A stretch of 33,210 nucleotides of DNA from Chloroflexota bacterium (GCA_003228685.1 QIFC01000092.1:1-33210), one strand, 5' to 3'. Shown: positions 16,531 through 24,501, numbered from the stretch's first letter. The notes: generated from the letters alone by a model not told the origin. Program-made: numbers and translations.

Positions 16531-16851
16531 TTACCCGGCCCATTGCAGCAGCCAGAGCGCTCCCATCCCAACTCCCACCGTCAGCCAGACGTTCCTGGCC
16601 AGCCAGGCCGTCGCGCCCGCGATCAGCGCCGCCAGCAGCCGCTCGTTGCCGATCGAGAGGTCGAAGCTGGCGTCGTCGCCCGTGTAGAGCACGGCCGGCA
16701 GGATGATCGCCATCAGCACCGCCGGCATCACGAACTGCAGCGCGTCCCGCACCGCGGCCGGCAGCCGCTCGTGGCTGACGAACACCAGCATCGAGAGCCG
16801 GATCGCGTACGTCCCGGCGCCCATCAGGGCTAGTGCCAGCCAGAGGTTCAT
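16531..16851 (-). CDS. azlD: AzlD family branched-chain amino acid transport protein
   Basis: This 106-residue membrane protein has about four TM helices. It starts at the ATG at 16851, which overlaps the azlC stop by 4 bases (ATGA), so the two are translationally coupled. The pattern GTYAIRLSMLVFVSHERLPAA and the later PAVLMAIILPAVL match AzlD. It forms the small subunit of the AzlCD exporter of branched-chain amino acids and analogues. The minus-strand frame stays open upstream, but the overlap and family length fix this start. Confidence 0.85.
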   Translation of the reverse strand: MNLWLALALMGAGTYAIRLSMLVFVSHERLPAAVRDALQFVMPAVLMAIILPAVLYTGDDASFDLSIGNERLLAALIAGATAWLARNVWLTVGVGMGALWLLQWAG

Positions 16852-17561
16852 GCCGGCGACACTCGTTCTCTCAGCAGGCGCTCGGCCAGCATGCCCGCGA
16901 CCAGCCCGCCGCCGATCGCCGTAATCAGTTCGGTCGCGTACGGCCAGTCGTAGCCAAGCACCGCGATCGCGCCCGCCACGCCCGCGGCCGCGAACGCGGG
17001 CCGGCCCGTCAGCACCGGTATCAGCAGCGCGATGAACGTCAGCGGCAGCGCGAAATCGAGCGACCAGCTTTCGGGCAGCGCCGCGCCCAGCAAGATACCC
17101 GCGGCCGTCGTCACCTGCCACGTCGACCATAGCGCGATGCCCGAGCCGAAGAGGAACCAGTGCTTGCGCGGCGACTCGTCGTCGCGCCGGTAGCGCTGCA
17201 TGCCGACCGCATACGCCTCGTCCGTCAGCAGGTACGCCAGCAGCCATCGCCAGCGCGCGTCGAGGTGCGCGACGTATGGCGCGAGCGACGCGCTGTAGAG
17301 CATGTGGCGCAGGTTGACCAGCAACACCGCCAGCACGATCATCGCGCCCGGCACGCCGCCCGCGATCAACTGCACCGCGACGAACTGGCTCGCCCCGCCG
17401 AAGATCACCGACGACATCGCCTGCGTCATCCCGCCCGAGAGCCCCGTCTCGATCGCATACGCCCCGTAGGCCATCCCGAACGGCGCCACGCCCAGCAGCA
17501 GCGGGACTTGGCCGCGCATGCCCGCGAAGAACTCAGACATGCGAGATGGATACTGGAGCAT
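16848..17561 (-). CDS. azlC: AzlC family branched-chain amino acid permease
   Basis: This 237-residue permease has the AzlC pattern PLLLGVAPFGMAYGAYA, then a GGASQFVAVQLIAGGVPG block and the NLRHMLYSASLAPY motif. Several TM helices follow. With azlD it exports branched-chain amino acids or their toxic analogues. An ATG at 17561 gives the reported length. A second Met lies seven codons on. TATACT at 17567-17572 ends 5 nt before the first ATG, favouring a leaderless start there. The upstream dockerin-protease gene ends 44 bp before it. Confidence 0.9.
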   Translation of the reverse strand: MLQYPSRMSEFFAGMRGQVPLLLGVAPFGMAYGAYAIETGLSGGMTQAMSSVIFGGASQFVAVQLIAGGVPGAMIVLAVLLVNLRHMLYSASLAPYVAHLDARWRWLLAYLLTDEAYAVGMQRYRRDDESPRKHWFLFGSGIALWSTWQVTTAAGILLGAALPESWSLDFALPLTFIALLIPVLTGRPAFAAAGVAGAIAVLGYDWPYATELITAIGGGLVAGMLAERLLRERVSPA

Positions 17562-17566
17562 CGCCC

Positions 17567-17572
17567 AGTATA
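17567..17572 (-). promoter_or_regulatory. -10 box of azlCD (leaderless start)
   Basis: TATACT on the minus strand ends 5 nt before the azlC ATG. No good -35 is visible 16-18 bp upstream. Confidence 0.4.
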
Positions 17573-17605
17573 GGCGCGTATCGCGCGGACACCCTAGCGC
17601 CGCGG

Positions 17606-18738
17606 CTACGGCGGGAGCGAGCTAATCATGCCAGCGCTGAACTGCAGAATGACTGTCGCATCTACGATATCCGTCGTGCCGTTTCCGTCCGCGTCGCCGC
17701 CTTCAGGACACGGCAGCGAGCCGATCAAGCCCGCGCCGAGCTGCAGAATCAGCGCCGCGTCTGTGGGATCGATCCTTCCGTCGCAACTTGTGTCGCCGGC
17801 CAGCGTCGCAGGCGTATTCGTTGGCACTGGGGTGTTGATTCGCGTATTCGTGGCCGTTGGTGGCGTCGTAGGAGTCGACGTTGGAGGGCCAGCCGGCGTC
17901 CAAGTGGGCTGCGGCGTCCACGTCGGCACCGGCGTCCAGGTAGCACCTGGGATGGGCGTGTTCGTTGGCGCCGATGGTGAAGGTGTGTTAGTTGGTGGGA
18001 CAGGCGTGGCTGTTGGCGGCACAGGCGTGGCTGTTGCTGGCTCGGGAGTGTCAGTAGCGGTTGATGACGCAGGTGTGCTGGTGTGTGTGGGCGTGTTGGG
18101 AGCACCTCCCGCGCAGCCAGCATAGCCGATGTTCGGGTCGTGGTATGCGTGATTCACGCCGCACACGTCCCATGGCTGTGCCATAACCAGTTCCTCACCG
18201 CCATACTCAGCCGGGTCGATGCAATCGTAGGCCATAACGGAACGAGGAATGGTTCCTGTAGAGTCCTGACCACACTGGTCGTCGACACTCTCGTGGGCCA
18301 GGGATAAAGCGTGCCCTAGTTCATGCGCAGTACAGTACAGTCCGGAACCAGACAGAGATCCTGATTGGCATCTACAGGTAGCTGGAGGCCCAGTATGCCG
18401 GGATCGTCCAGGATGTAGTCGAAGACGCCAATCAGAACGTGATGTTCCGTACTCGAAGCGGTCTGCTGGTCGAACTCAACAGCAATGTCTTGGGCATTCC
18501 AGCTCGCAATCGCCTGATCGATGGAGTTGCCCCACCGCGCGGGACACCCTGAGAAAAAGCAGTCGTACACGGCCGGGCCGACGGTGAGTGCGAAGCTGCC
18601 GTTGCCACGGATCTCGCTAGCCCACCGATACTCAAGCAACTCCTTATCGGGCTCGGAGCTGTCATAGGCTAAGACCGAGCTGAGGCCAGCAAAAACCACA
18701 GCAACCACGCAGGCCGCAAACAGCAGGAAGAGTCTCAC
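17606..18738 (-). pseudogene. Secreted metzincin metalloprotease with dockerin-like C-terminus, split by a 5-bp repeat frameshift
   Basis: Two frames are needed. The first (GTG at 18738 to TAG at 18316) encodes a signal peptide (LFLLFAACVVAVVFAGLSSV) and a domain ending PVDANQDLCLVPDCT. The second frame continues as TAHELGHALSLAHES, a metzincin zinc motif HExxHxxxxxH, then a Met-turn SVMAYD, a Pro/Thr stalk (TPTNTPSPSAPTN), and dockerin segments GDTSCDGRIDPTDAALILQL and DADGNGTTDIVDATVIL to the stop at 17606. The switch lies in (CAGTA)2CAGT at 18328-18341. Removing one 5-bp unit joins VPDC to TAHELGH and gives a 375-residue protein. The third conserved Gly of HExxHxxG is Ser here. It follows the secreted gene at 18751 by 12 bp. 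Confidence 0.85.
18328..18341. repeat. 5-bp tandem repeat at the metzincin frameshift
   Basis: The plus-strand sequence is CAGTA CAGTA CAGT, 2.8 copies of a 5-nt unit, immediately before the zinc-motif codons on the minus strand. Loss or gain of one unit shifts the frame, so the tract could act as a phase-variation switch or a mutational scar. Confidence 0.8.
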
Positions 18739-18750
18739 TTCTCTAGCCTT

Positions 18751-19392
18751 CTAATCTGACGATAACCCCGCAACGACCGCTCCGGCTTGCTGAATGTTCA
18801 GTTCTGCCAAAGTAGACATCGCGGCCATGTTCTCCCAGCCAGGGAGAGGTTCGAACCTCCCATCGCCGCTCATGGAGAGCCGCGCGAATGGACTAGTTAC
18901 CAGCACGTTCTCATCGATGGGAGAGGGCGTCAAGAAGAACATGTACTTGTTTCCCACCACGAGCGCTTCGTCCTGCTCCAACAGGAGTCGGGCGTTCTGT
19001 CCGCTAGCGAGTGTAACGATTCCGCCCGCCTGCTGAACCGTCAGACTGTCTCCTACGGAAATGTCATTGGAGAGGGCTACTTCCACTGTTACGTCGAAGA
19101 ACGTCACTGGAAGCTCAGGGAAGGCATTCAGTTGCTCAAGACCCGAGGTGAGGTCGCCATCGGATTGACCGATGCGTTTATCAACCGGGCCAACCAGAAC
19201 AGTTGGGTAAGTTTCCAACAGAAGCGCGACATCAGTAGCTGGTCCAGCCGCCCACTGGGCGCTGACACGCACAACTGGTATCTCGTCGCTCGGGCCCTCG
19301 CGCGCCTCGGAGGCACATGCCTGAGAAAAGATACCTGCGATCACAAAGCCCACCACGAACAGAACCAGGCTCGGGCGTAGAAATGCGCGCAA
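18751..19392 (-). CDS. Secreted or membrane-anchored protein of unknown function
   Basis: The preferred start is TTG at 19392, with GGAGG 7 nt before it. The same frame is open further upstream to an ATG at 19461, giving 236 residues, but that start lacks a ribosome site. From TTG the protein has 213 residues. A hydrophobic N-terminal segment (LVLFVVGFVIAGIFSQACAS) acts as a signal peptide. The mature part contains a beta-rich domain (EVALSNDISVGDSLTVQQAGG, split by turns) and a KYMFFLTPSP strand. I do not recognise the family. It is 12 bp from the metzincin gene on the same strand and may be its partner or inhibitor (inference). Confidence 0.7.
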   Translation of the reverse strand: MRAFLRPSLVLFVVGFVIAGIFSQACASEAREGPSDEIPVVRVSAQWAAGPATDVALLLETYPTVLVGPVDKRIGQSDGDLTSGLEQLNAFPELPVTFFDVTVEVALSNDISVGDSLTVQQAGGIVTLASGQNARLLLEQDEALVVGNKYMFFLTPSPIDENVLVTSPFARLSMSGDGRFEPLPGWENMAAMSTLAELNIQQAGAVVAGLSSD

Positions 19393-19460
19393 TGAACCGC
19401 CTCCCCCCCTTCGCCACCAGTAGCGCGCCAGTGTAGCACAACACAGTGCCACGCCGCGCA

Positions 19461-19722
19461 CCGCGCACCAGCCCGCGACCCCCGACCCTCGATCTCAGCC
19501 TCCAGCCTGCCATCTTGCGCTCCGCGCTCAGGCGCCCTCGCTGTACGATCACCACGCAATGAACGCCAACCCGATGCCGGCACAGACACGTCCCACAGCC
19601 ATCTCCTTCGCTCACGGGACGACGGTCGAATACCCGAATCGGCCCGTTCCGGAATCTGGCGGGGTGATCTTTTCAACAAACGAATGGCCGCGCCGCGCAC
19701 CACCCGCGACCCCGACCCTCGA
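19461..19722 (+). repeat. Imperfect GC-rich direct repeats
   Basis: About 32 bp at 19461-19492 (ccgcgcaccagcccgcgacc...) recur with small changes at 19691-19722. They may derive from duplication of the intergenic end. Confidence 0.55.
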
Positions 19723-19742
19723 CCCCCGGCCCTCCGCGCTGC

Positions 19743-19748
19743 TATACT
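19743..19748 (+). promoter_or_regulatory. Putative -10 box for the amidase gene
   Basis: TATACT at 19743-19748 has only a weak TCGACC 18 bp upstream. If used, transcription begins inside the palindrome array. Confidence 0.4.
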
Positions 19749-19752
19749 CCCC

Positions 19753-19803
19753 CTCGTTCACAGAACGAGCCGTTCCGCAGAACGAGCGCGTTCGAAGAAC
19801 GAG
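19753..19803. repeat. Three tandem 17-bp palindromic units before the amidase gene
   Basis: Units at 19753-19769, 19770-19786 and 19787-19803 each end in agaacgag and form a palindrome (first unit ctcgttcacagaacgag, 7-bp arms and a 3-bp loop). Units two and three are degenerate in the first arm. The period is exactly 17 bp, with no gaps. The array begins 5 bp after TATACT, so it lies at the start of the amidase transcript. It may be an operator array for a dimeric regulator or a repeat of another kind. Confidence 0.75.
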
Positions 19804-19816
19804 ACCGCGCTACCCC

Positions 19817-19840
19817 GTGTAGGAGCGACCATCTCGTCGC
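19817..19840. repeat. REP-like hairpin
   Basis: TGTAGGAGCGACC with a short inverted GTCGC arm (GCGAC 19825-19829 / GTCGC 19836-19840) resembles the TCGCTCCTACA-type repetitive extragenic hairpins of many GC-rich genomes. A single copy is visible here. Confidence 0.4.
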
Positions 19841-19867
19841 CCGCCGCGCATCCAAGGAGACCGCGCC

Positions 19868-21268
19868 ATGACGACCGACACCGCGCTCCACTACCTCACG
19901 CTCCACGAGCTGGCTGCGCGCATCAAAGCCAAGGACGTCAGCCCCGTGGAGGCGACCCAGGCCACACTGGAGCGCATCGAGCGGCTCAACCCTACTCTCA
20001 ACGCCTACATCACCGTCATGTCAGAGCAGGCGCTCACCGGCGCCCGCATCGCCTCCGATGAGATCGCGAACGGCAACTATCGCGGGTCCCTCCACGGCGT
20101 GCCGGTCGGCGTCAAGGATCTCTGCTCCACGAAGGGCGTGCGGACGACCGCGGGCTCCAAGATCCTGGCGGACTGGGTGCCCGAACGGGACGCCACCGTC
20201 ATCCGCAAGCTCCGACAGGCCGGCGCGATCATCGTCGGCAAAACGCACCTGCACGAATGGGCATTCGGCACCACCGGCATCAACGACCACTTCGGCACCG
20301 CGCACAACGCCTGGGACACCGACCGCGTCACCGGCGGCTCCAGCAGCGGCTCTGGCACCGGCGTCGCGGCGGGCCTCTGCTACGCCGCGCTTGGCAGCGA
20401 CACCGGCGGCAGCATTCGCATCCCGGCCTCCCTCTGCGGCGTCACCGGCATCAAGCAGACCTATGGCCGCGTCAGCCTCCATGGCGTCGTGCCGCTCTCC
20501 TGGTCGCTCGACCACGTCGGTCCCATGGCCCGCTCGGTGCTCGATTGCGCGATCGTGCTCGAAGCGATCGCCGGCCGCGACCCACAGGACCCCTCGACAG
20601 TGGACATGCCGGTCGACGCCTGGTCTGAGAACCTCGACGAAGGCCTCGACGGCCTGCGCATCGCCGTGCCGAGCTATGGATTCGACGGCATCGAGGAGGA
20701 CGTCGCCACGAAAGTCCGCGAAGCGATCTCGGCGCTTGAAGGCCTCGGCGCAACGATCATCGAGGCCGGCATGCCCGTCCTGCGCGACTACTGGATGGCC
20801 GCCAGCCAGATCGTCCTCAGCGAGGCCGCCGCCTATCACAAGGAGAACGCGGAGCAGCGGCCTGAGGACTTCGGCGAGAGCACTCTCGGCCGCATTCAAG
20901 CCGGACTCGATATGAAGGCCACGGACTACATCGAAGCGTCTCGCCTGCTGGCCGAAGCCCGGCGCGGCGCCGCAGACGCGCTCTTTGGCCACGCCGACCT
21001 GCTCGCGCTGCCCGCCACGCGCACGACGGCCCCGACAATCGATTCGGTCACCAATGCGGACCCAACGATCGGGCTCACGGTGATGTCGGCGCCGTTCGAC
21101 CTCACCGGCCAGCCCGCGATCTCCGTGCCGTGCGGCCTCACAGAGGGAGGCCTCCCCGTCGGCCTCCAACTCGTCGGCCGCATGTTCGACGAGCGTACCG
21201 TCCTGCGCGCCGCGCACGTCTTCCAGACGCAGTCCGGCATCTCCATGCCGCACCCCCCGATCGACTAA
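19868..21268 (+). CDS. Amidase (amidase-signature family)
   Basis: This 466-residue enzyme has the complete Ser-cisSer-Lys triad of the amidase-signature family: K83 in GVPVGVKDL, the cis-Ser in GGSSSGSG (about 158), and the nucleophile S182 in SDTGGSIRIPAS. A C-terminal PFDLTGQPAISVPCG segment is typical. It hydrolyses carboxamides. Length fits stand-alone amidases and GatA alike, but no gatB or gatC lies nearby, so a catabolic amidase is more likely. An AAGGAGA ribosome site is 8 nt before the ATG. The alpha/beta hydrolase begins 3 nt after the stop, so the two probably form an operon. Confidence 0.92.
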   Translation: MTTDTALHYLTLHELAARIKAKDVSPVEATQATLERIERLNPTLNAYITVMSEQALTGARIASDEIANGNYRGSLHGVPVGVKDLCSTKGVRTTAGSKILADWVPERDATVIRKLRQAGAIIVGKTHLHEWAFGTTGINDHFGTAHNAWDTDRVTGGSSSGSGTGVAAGLCYAALGSDTGGSIRIPASLCGVTGIKQTYGRVSLHGVVPLSWSLDHVGPMARSVLDCAIVLEAIAGRDPQDPSTVDMPVDAWSENLDEGLDGLRIAVPSYGFDGIEEDVATKVREAISALEGLGATIIEAGMPVLRDYWMAASQIVLSEAAAYHKENAEQRPEDFGESTLGRIQAGLDMKATDYIEASRLLAEARRGAADALFGHADLLALPATRTTAPTIDSVTNADPTIGLTVMSAPFDLTGQPAISVPCGLTEGGLPVGLQLVGRMFDERTVLRAAHVFQTQSGISMPHPPID

Positions 21269-21270
21269 CT

Positions 21271-21891
21271 GTGGCGCAACCAGCGCGCTCCCTCACCTTC
21301 GCCAGCGGCGATATCACACTGGAAGGCGTCCTCCATCTCCCTGACCAGACGCCCGCGGCAGCCGCCGTCATCTGCCACCCGGGCGCGCAGTACGGCGGCG
21401 ACATGGACAACCACGTCGTCATGGCGCTTTGCGAGGCGCTGAACGAACGGGCCTACGGAGCGCTGCGTTTCAACATGCGCGGCGTCGGCGGCAGCCAGGG
21501 CGAGATGGACATGGCAAGCGGCGCGGACGACACGCGTTCCGCACTCGACCACGTGCGCACGCTGCGCGAAGTTGACCCCGAGTCTATCGGGCTCATCGGC
21601 TACTCGCTCGGCGCGATGGCCGCGGCTGACGCGGCGAACGCCTCTCTCAAGGCGCTCGCGCTGGTGTCGCCGCCGCTCGGCTACGGCGACCTTCGCCTCG
21701 ACCCAGGCTGCCCCATGCTCATCGCCTGCGGCGATCACGACGAGTTCGCGCCGCTGGACCGCCTGCGCATCGCCGGGGAACGCCCAGGCGTCGAACTGAA
21801 GATCATCCCCGACTCCGAGCACTTCTGGCACGGCACTCAGGACAGGCTGAAAGAGCCTGTTGGTGAGTTCTTCGTCGAGCACTTCGGTTAG
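21271..21891 (+). CDS. Alpha/beta hydrolase (dienelactone-hydrolase-like)
   Basis: This 206-residue protein starts at GTG 21271, two codons after the amidase stop. It contains VICHPGAQYGGDMDNHV, NMRGVGGSQGEMD, the nucleophile elbow GYSLGAMAA (Ser in GxSxG), a late Asp in CGDHDEFAP, and the catalytic His in SEHFWHG. These three form the expected Ser-Asp-His triad. Such small enzymes act on esters or lipids, but the substrate is unknown. Its gene is coupled to the amidase. Its stop is followed directly by an amidohydrolase remnant. Confidence 0.88.
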   Translation: MAQPARSLTFASGDITLEGVLHLPDQTPAAAAVICHPGAQYGGDMDNHVVMALCEALNERAYGALRFNMRGVGGSQGEMDMASGADDTRSALDHVRTLREVDPESIGLIGYSLGAMAAADAANASLKALALVSPPLGYGDLRLDPGCPMLIACGDHDEFAPLDRLRIAGERPGVELKIIPDSEHFWHGTQDRLKEPVGEFFVEHFG

Positions 21892-21893
21892 GA

Positions 21894-22109
21894 TCGCAGG
21901 CCACGTCGCGCGCCGCCGAAGCCCTCTGGCGAGACGATCTCGGCACGGTCCAGCCTGGCAAGCGCGCCGACATCCTCCTGCTCCGCGCCGGCCCGCTCGC
22001 GGACCTGGCCGCGCTGCGCGACATCCAGCACGTCATCCAGGACGGCCGCGTCCTGGATCCGGCCCGAACTCTTCGCGGAGGCTCGCGGTCCAGCAGTCTA
22101 GGCAAGTGA
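21894..22109 (+). pseudogene. Amidohydrolase C-terminal remnant
   Basis: The frame from 21894 to TGA 22107-22109 reads QATSRAAEALWRDDLGTVQP, then GKRADILLL, then HVIQDGRVLDP. ATxxxAxxL, LGTVxPGKxADxxxL and VxxDGRV are the last strands of metal-dependent amidohydrolases. The catalytic barrel is missing, and no start codon with a ribosome site precedes it. It is the 3' end of a deleted gene, left between two hydrolase genes. The reading frame is still open, so the loss may be recent. Confidence 0.75.
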
Positions 22110-22111
22110 CA

Positions 22112-22142
22112 TTGGCATGGCGGCTGCCAGCAGTCGTATGAT
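22112..22142 (+). promoter_or_regulatory. Putative promoter of the dienelactone hydrolase gene
   Basis: TTGGCA (22112-22117) and TATGAT (22137-22142) are 19 bp apart, a long spacing. A start near 22149 gives about 40 nt of leader with GAGGAGG before the ATG at 22188. Confidence 0.45.
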
Positions 22143-22187
22143 AGTGAGCGGCACATCAAAGGACGGATTGAACTGAGGAGGAACCCG

Positions 22188-22868
22188 ATGGCAGGAGAGA
22201 TGGTAAGGTTTCCGAGCAACGGCCACGAAGGCGAAGGCTACCTGGCCACGCCAGCATCCGGCAGCGGGCCAGGCGTGATCGTGATCCAGGAGTGGTGGGG
22301 CCTCGTCCCGCACATCAAGGAAGTCGCCGACCGCCTCGCGGGCGAAGGCTTCGTCGCGCTTGCGCCCGACCTCTACAACGGCAAGACGACGACCGAGCCC
22401 GATGAGGCCGGCAAGCTAATGATGGAAATGAAGATCGATGAGGCCGGGCGAGACATGTCGGGCGCCGTCGATTACCTCATCGGCCTTGACGCCGCGACGG
22501 GCGAAAAGGCTGGCTGCGTGGGCTTCTGCGTCGGCGGCGGGCTGTCGATGTACCTTGCGGGTCAGAACGCCAACATCGGCGCCTGCGTCGTCTACTATGG
22601 GATCCTACCCACCGCGCAGGCCGATCACGATTCGATCCAGGCGCCCATCCTCGGCCACTACGCTGACAACGATGACTTCCTTAAGGTGGACGCCGTCCGC
22701 GAACTGGAGAGCAATCTCAAAAACCTTGGCAAGGATGCCCGGTTTCACATCTACGAAGGCACCGAGCACGCGTTCTTCAACGACTCGCGGCCGGATGTCT
22801 ACAACGCCGGCGCCGCCAAGCTGTCCTGGGAGCGCACACTGGCATTCTTCCGCCGGCACCTCGGATAG
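22188..22868 (+). CDS. Dienelactone hydrolase family protein
   Basis: This 226-residue enzyme matches dienelactone hydrolase throughout. It has VIVIQEWWGLVPHI with E35, the Cys nucleophile in GFCVGGGLS (C114), an Asp in HYADNDDF, and the His in GTEHAFFND. The Cys-Asp-His triad hydrolyses dienelactone in aromatic ring-cleavage pathways, and many relatives act on other lactones or esters. Strong GGAGGA ribosome site. The next gene starts 3 nt after its stop, so they are co-transcribed. No chlorocatechol genes are present, so the pathway is open. Confidence 0.92.
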   Translation: MAGEMVRFPSNGHEGEGYLATPASGSGPGVIVIQEWWGLVPHIKEVADRLAGEGFVALAPDLYNGKTTTEPDEAGKLMMEMKIDEAGRDMSGAVDYLIGLDAATGEKAGCVGFCVGGGLSMYLAGQNANIGACVVYYGILPTAQADHDSIQAPILGHYADNDDFLKVDAVRELESNLKNLGKDARFHIYEGTEHAFFNDSRPDVYNAGAAKLSWERTLAFFRRHLG

Positions 22869-22871
22869 CGC

Positions 22872-23738
22872 ATGCAGGATCCCGCAATTGACAAGCTGGT
22901 CGACCTTCGCGGCCTCGCGTTCCACTATCGAGAGTACGGCGGGCCAGGCCGGCCGCTCATCCTCCTGCACGGCGTCGCGTCCAATAGCAGGATCTGGATC
23001 ACCACCGCCCCCCTGCTAGCGGAGCGCTTCCACGTCTACGCCCTCGACCAGCGCGGCCACGGTGAGAGCGCGAAGCCGGACGACGGCTACGATTTCGCCA
23101 CCGTTGTCGCAGACCTCGACACGTTCGTGAACGCGTTAGAGATTGAACGCCCTGTGGTAATCGGTCACTCGTGGGGCGGCAACGTCGCGCTCGAGTACGC
23201 CGCCACGCACCCAGACAGCACCGCGGGACTCGTCATGGTTGACGGCGGCTACATCGAGGTATCCGCAAGGCCCGGCGCGACGTGGGAACGCACTGAAAAG
23301 GAGATGGCCCCGCCCGATCTCACCCATCTCACACCGGAGCAACTCATCGGAGGCGCCAAGAAGTGGCAGCTCGGCGGAATCTGGAGCGACGAGGTGGAAG
23401 CCGCGCTCATGGGCAACTTCGAGGTCACGGACGCGGGTACCATCCGTCCACGCCTCAGCCGAGCGAACCACATGCAGGTCGTTCGCGCCCTCTGGGATCA
23501 GAAGCCATCGCAACTCTTCCCGGACGTCCGCTGTCCCACACTCTTCGCGGCGGCTGAGACGAAGGGTGAAGGACGAACGAAGGCTTGGATGCAGATGAAA
23601 CACGGAGCAATCGAACGGGCTCAAGGCCTGCTACAAGATTGTCAGGTCAGGTGGTTTGAGGACACCATCCACGACATCCCGCTTCACCGCCCTAGAGACC
23701 TCGCGGACACCATTCGGGATTTCGCCCTAGGACGCTAG
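22872..23738 (+). CDS. Alpha/beta hydrolase fold protein
   Basis: This 288-residue protein has ILLHGVASNSRIW (oxyanion region), the LDQRGHGES motif, the nucleophile elbow VIGHSWGGN and a C-terminal His in DTIHDIPLHRP. The acid usually found after strand 7 is not obvious. The matching segment reads LFAAAETKGEGRTK, so another acidic residue may substitute. It is coupled to the dienelactone hydrolase (3-nt gap). It may act on an ester, lactone or haloalkane-like substrate, but no specificity is visible. Confidence 0.9.
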   Translation: MQDPAIDKLVDLRGLAFHYREYGGPGRPLILLHGVASNSRIWITTAPLLAERFHVYALDQRGHGESAKPDDGYDFATVVADLDTFVNALEIERPVVIGHSWGGNVALEYAATHPDSTAGLVMVDGGYIEVSARPGATWERTEKEMAPPDLTHLTPEQLIGGAKKWQLGGIWSDEVEAALMGNFEVTDAGTIRPRLSRANHMQVVRALWDQKPSQLFPDVRCPTLFAAAETKGEGRTKAWMQMKHGAIERAQGLLQDCQVRWFEDTIHDIPLHRPRDLADTIRDFALGR

Positions 23739-23803
23739 GAACGAACGTTTAGACCAGCGGCCCGGCCGAGACGACTATCGTTCGGGCACGAAACGGTGCG
23801 GCC

Positions 23804-24469
23804 TCAAGGAAGCGCGTCGCTGCCCCTGGTCGCCGTCTCGTCATTGTCGTCCACCGGGATCACCAACTCTTGATCGATGCTGATCGCCGTCTCGTCCTCG
23901 AGGTCATTGGCCTCAACGATCGCGGTCACCGAAACGTCAAACTGCAGCGCGATGTCCCACAGCGTGTCGCCCTCTCCCACCACATAGGTCCCACCACTCG
24001 CCGCCGGTTCGGCGCCGCTGTCGAACGAGTCCGCGGGCACGACTCGCCTCGGTGACACCGCCGGTGCCTGACTGACGCCTGCGGTGTCCGAGACCGGATC
24101 TTCGCTCTCCTGCGATAACACAGCACCGGGTGACGCCAAGTCGGGAGTAGAGTCTCCGCCTGAGAAGTTCGGCAAGATCAACATCGCCAGGAAGAGCACG
24201 CCCAACCCTGCCAGCACTAGCGGCATTCTAGGCGTCTCTGGCGCCAGCGTCTGCCGTCCGAATTCCTGATCGTTCGTTCGCCTTGCCAGAAAGACAATCG
24301 CAGCTGCACCCAGCATGATGATGCCCACCGTCAAGAACCAGAGGCTCGACCCTGACCAGAACAGACGAATCAGGACCAGCGACAGAACAGGGACCGCTGC
24401 CAGCATCGCCATCCCTACCCAGGGGCGCTCTAACGTTGGCTGCCTAGTAGAAGCCCAAGGTGACGACAT
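23804..24469 (-). CDS. LysM domain protein with three TM segments
   Basis: This 221-residue protein has N-terminal TM helices at about 18-37, 42-61 and 82-101, then a Ser/Pro/acidic linker, then one LysM domain: TYVVGEGDTLWDIALQFDVS, a following IVEANDL, and DQELVIPVDD. LysM binds peptidoglycan or other glycans, so this is probably a membrane-anchored cell-wall protein. The start has GAAGGAGG at good spacing. It is divergent from the LCP gene and both are wall-related, but each has its own promoter. Confidence 0.9.
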   Translation of the reverse strand: MSSPWASTRQPTLERPWVGMAMLAAVPVLSLVLIRLFWSGSSLWFLTVGIIMLGAAAIVFLARRTNDQEFGRQTLAPETPRMPLVLAGLGVLFLAMLILPNFSGGDSTPDLASPGAVLSQESEDPVSDTAGVSQAPAVSPRRVVPADSFDSGAEPAASGGTYVVGEGDTLWDIALQFDVSVTAIVEANDLEDETAISIDQELVIPVDDNDETATRGSDALP

Positions 24470-24501
24470 CCGTGCCTCCTTCGCGCTAAGATCCTAGTCC
24501 C

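Larger units (their letters stand above)
19393..19867. other. 475-bp intergenic region with repeats and no convincing gene
   Basis: This stretch between the secreted gene and the amidase holds two imperfect GC-rich direct repeats (19461-19492 and 19691-19722), a TATACT box at 19743-19748, a 17-bp palindrome array (19753-19803) and a REP-like hairpin (19817-19840). A frame from 19559 to 19822 could encode 87 residues, but it has no ribosome site, crosses the repeats and matches nothing I recognise. Confidence 0.6.

Noticed and set aside
16531..17247. Long minus-strand frame of 238 codons covering azlD and part of azlC
   Set aside because: Only the part from 16851 matches AzlD; the rest overlaps azlC in another frame.
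19753..19803. CRISPR array
   Set aside because: Repeats are contiguous 17-bp units without spacers.
19753..19803. LexA (SOS) boxes
   Set aside because: GAAC and GTTC are present, but the spacing between them is 5 or 6 and not the 4 expected for the Gram-positive-type box.
19559..19822. Possible 87-residue gene
   Set aside because: No ribosome site, runs through the repeats and palindrome array, and has no recognisable motif.
20021..21253. Minus-strand frame of 410 codons
   Set aside because: Antisense shadow of the amidase, a common effect of high GC.
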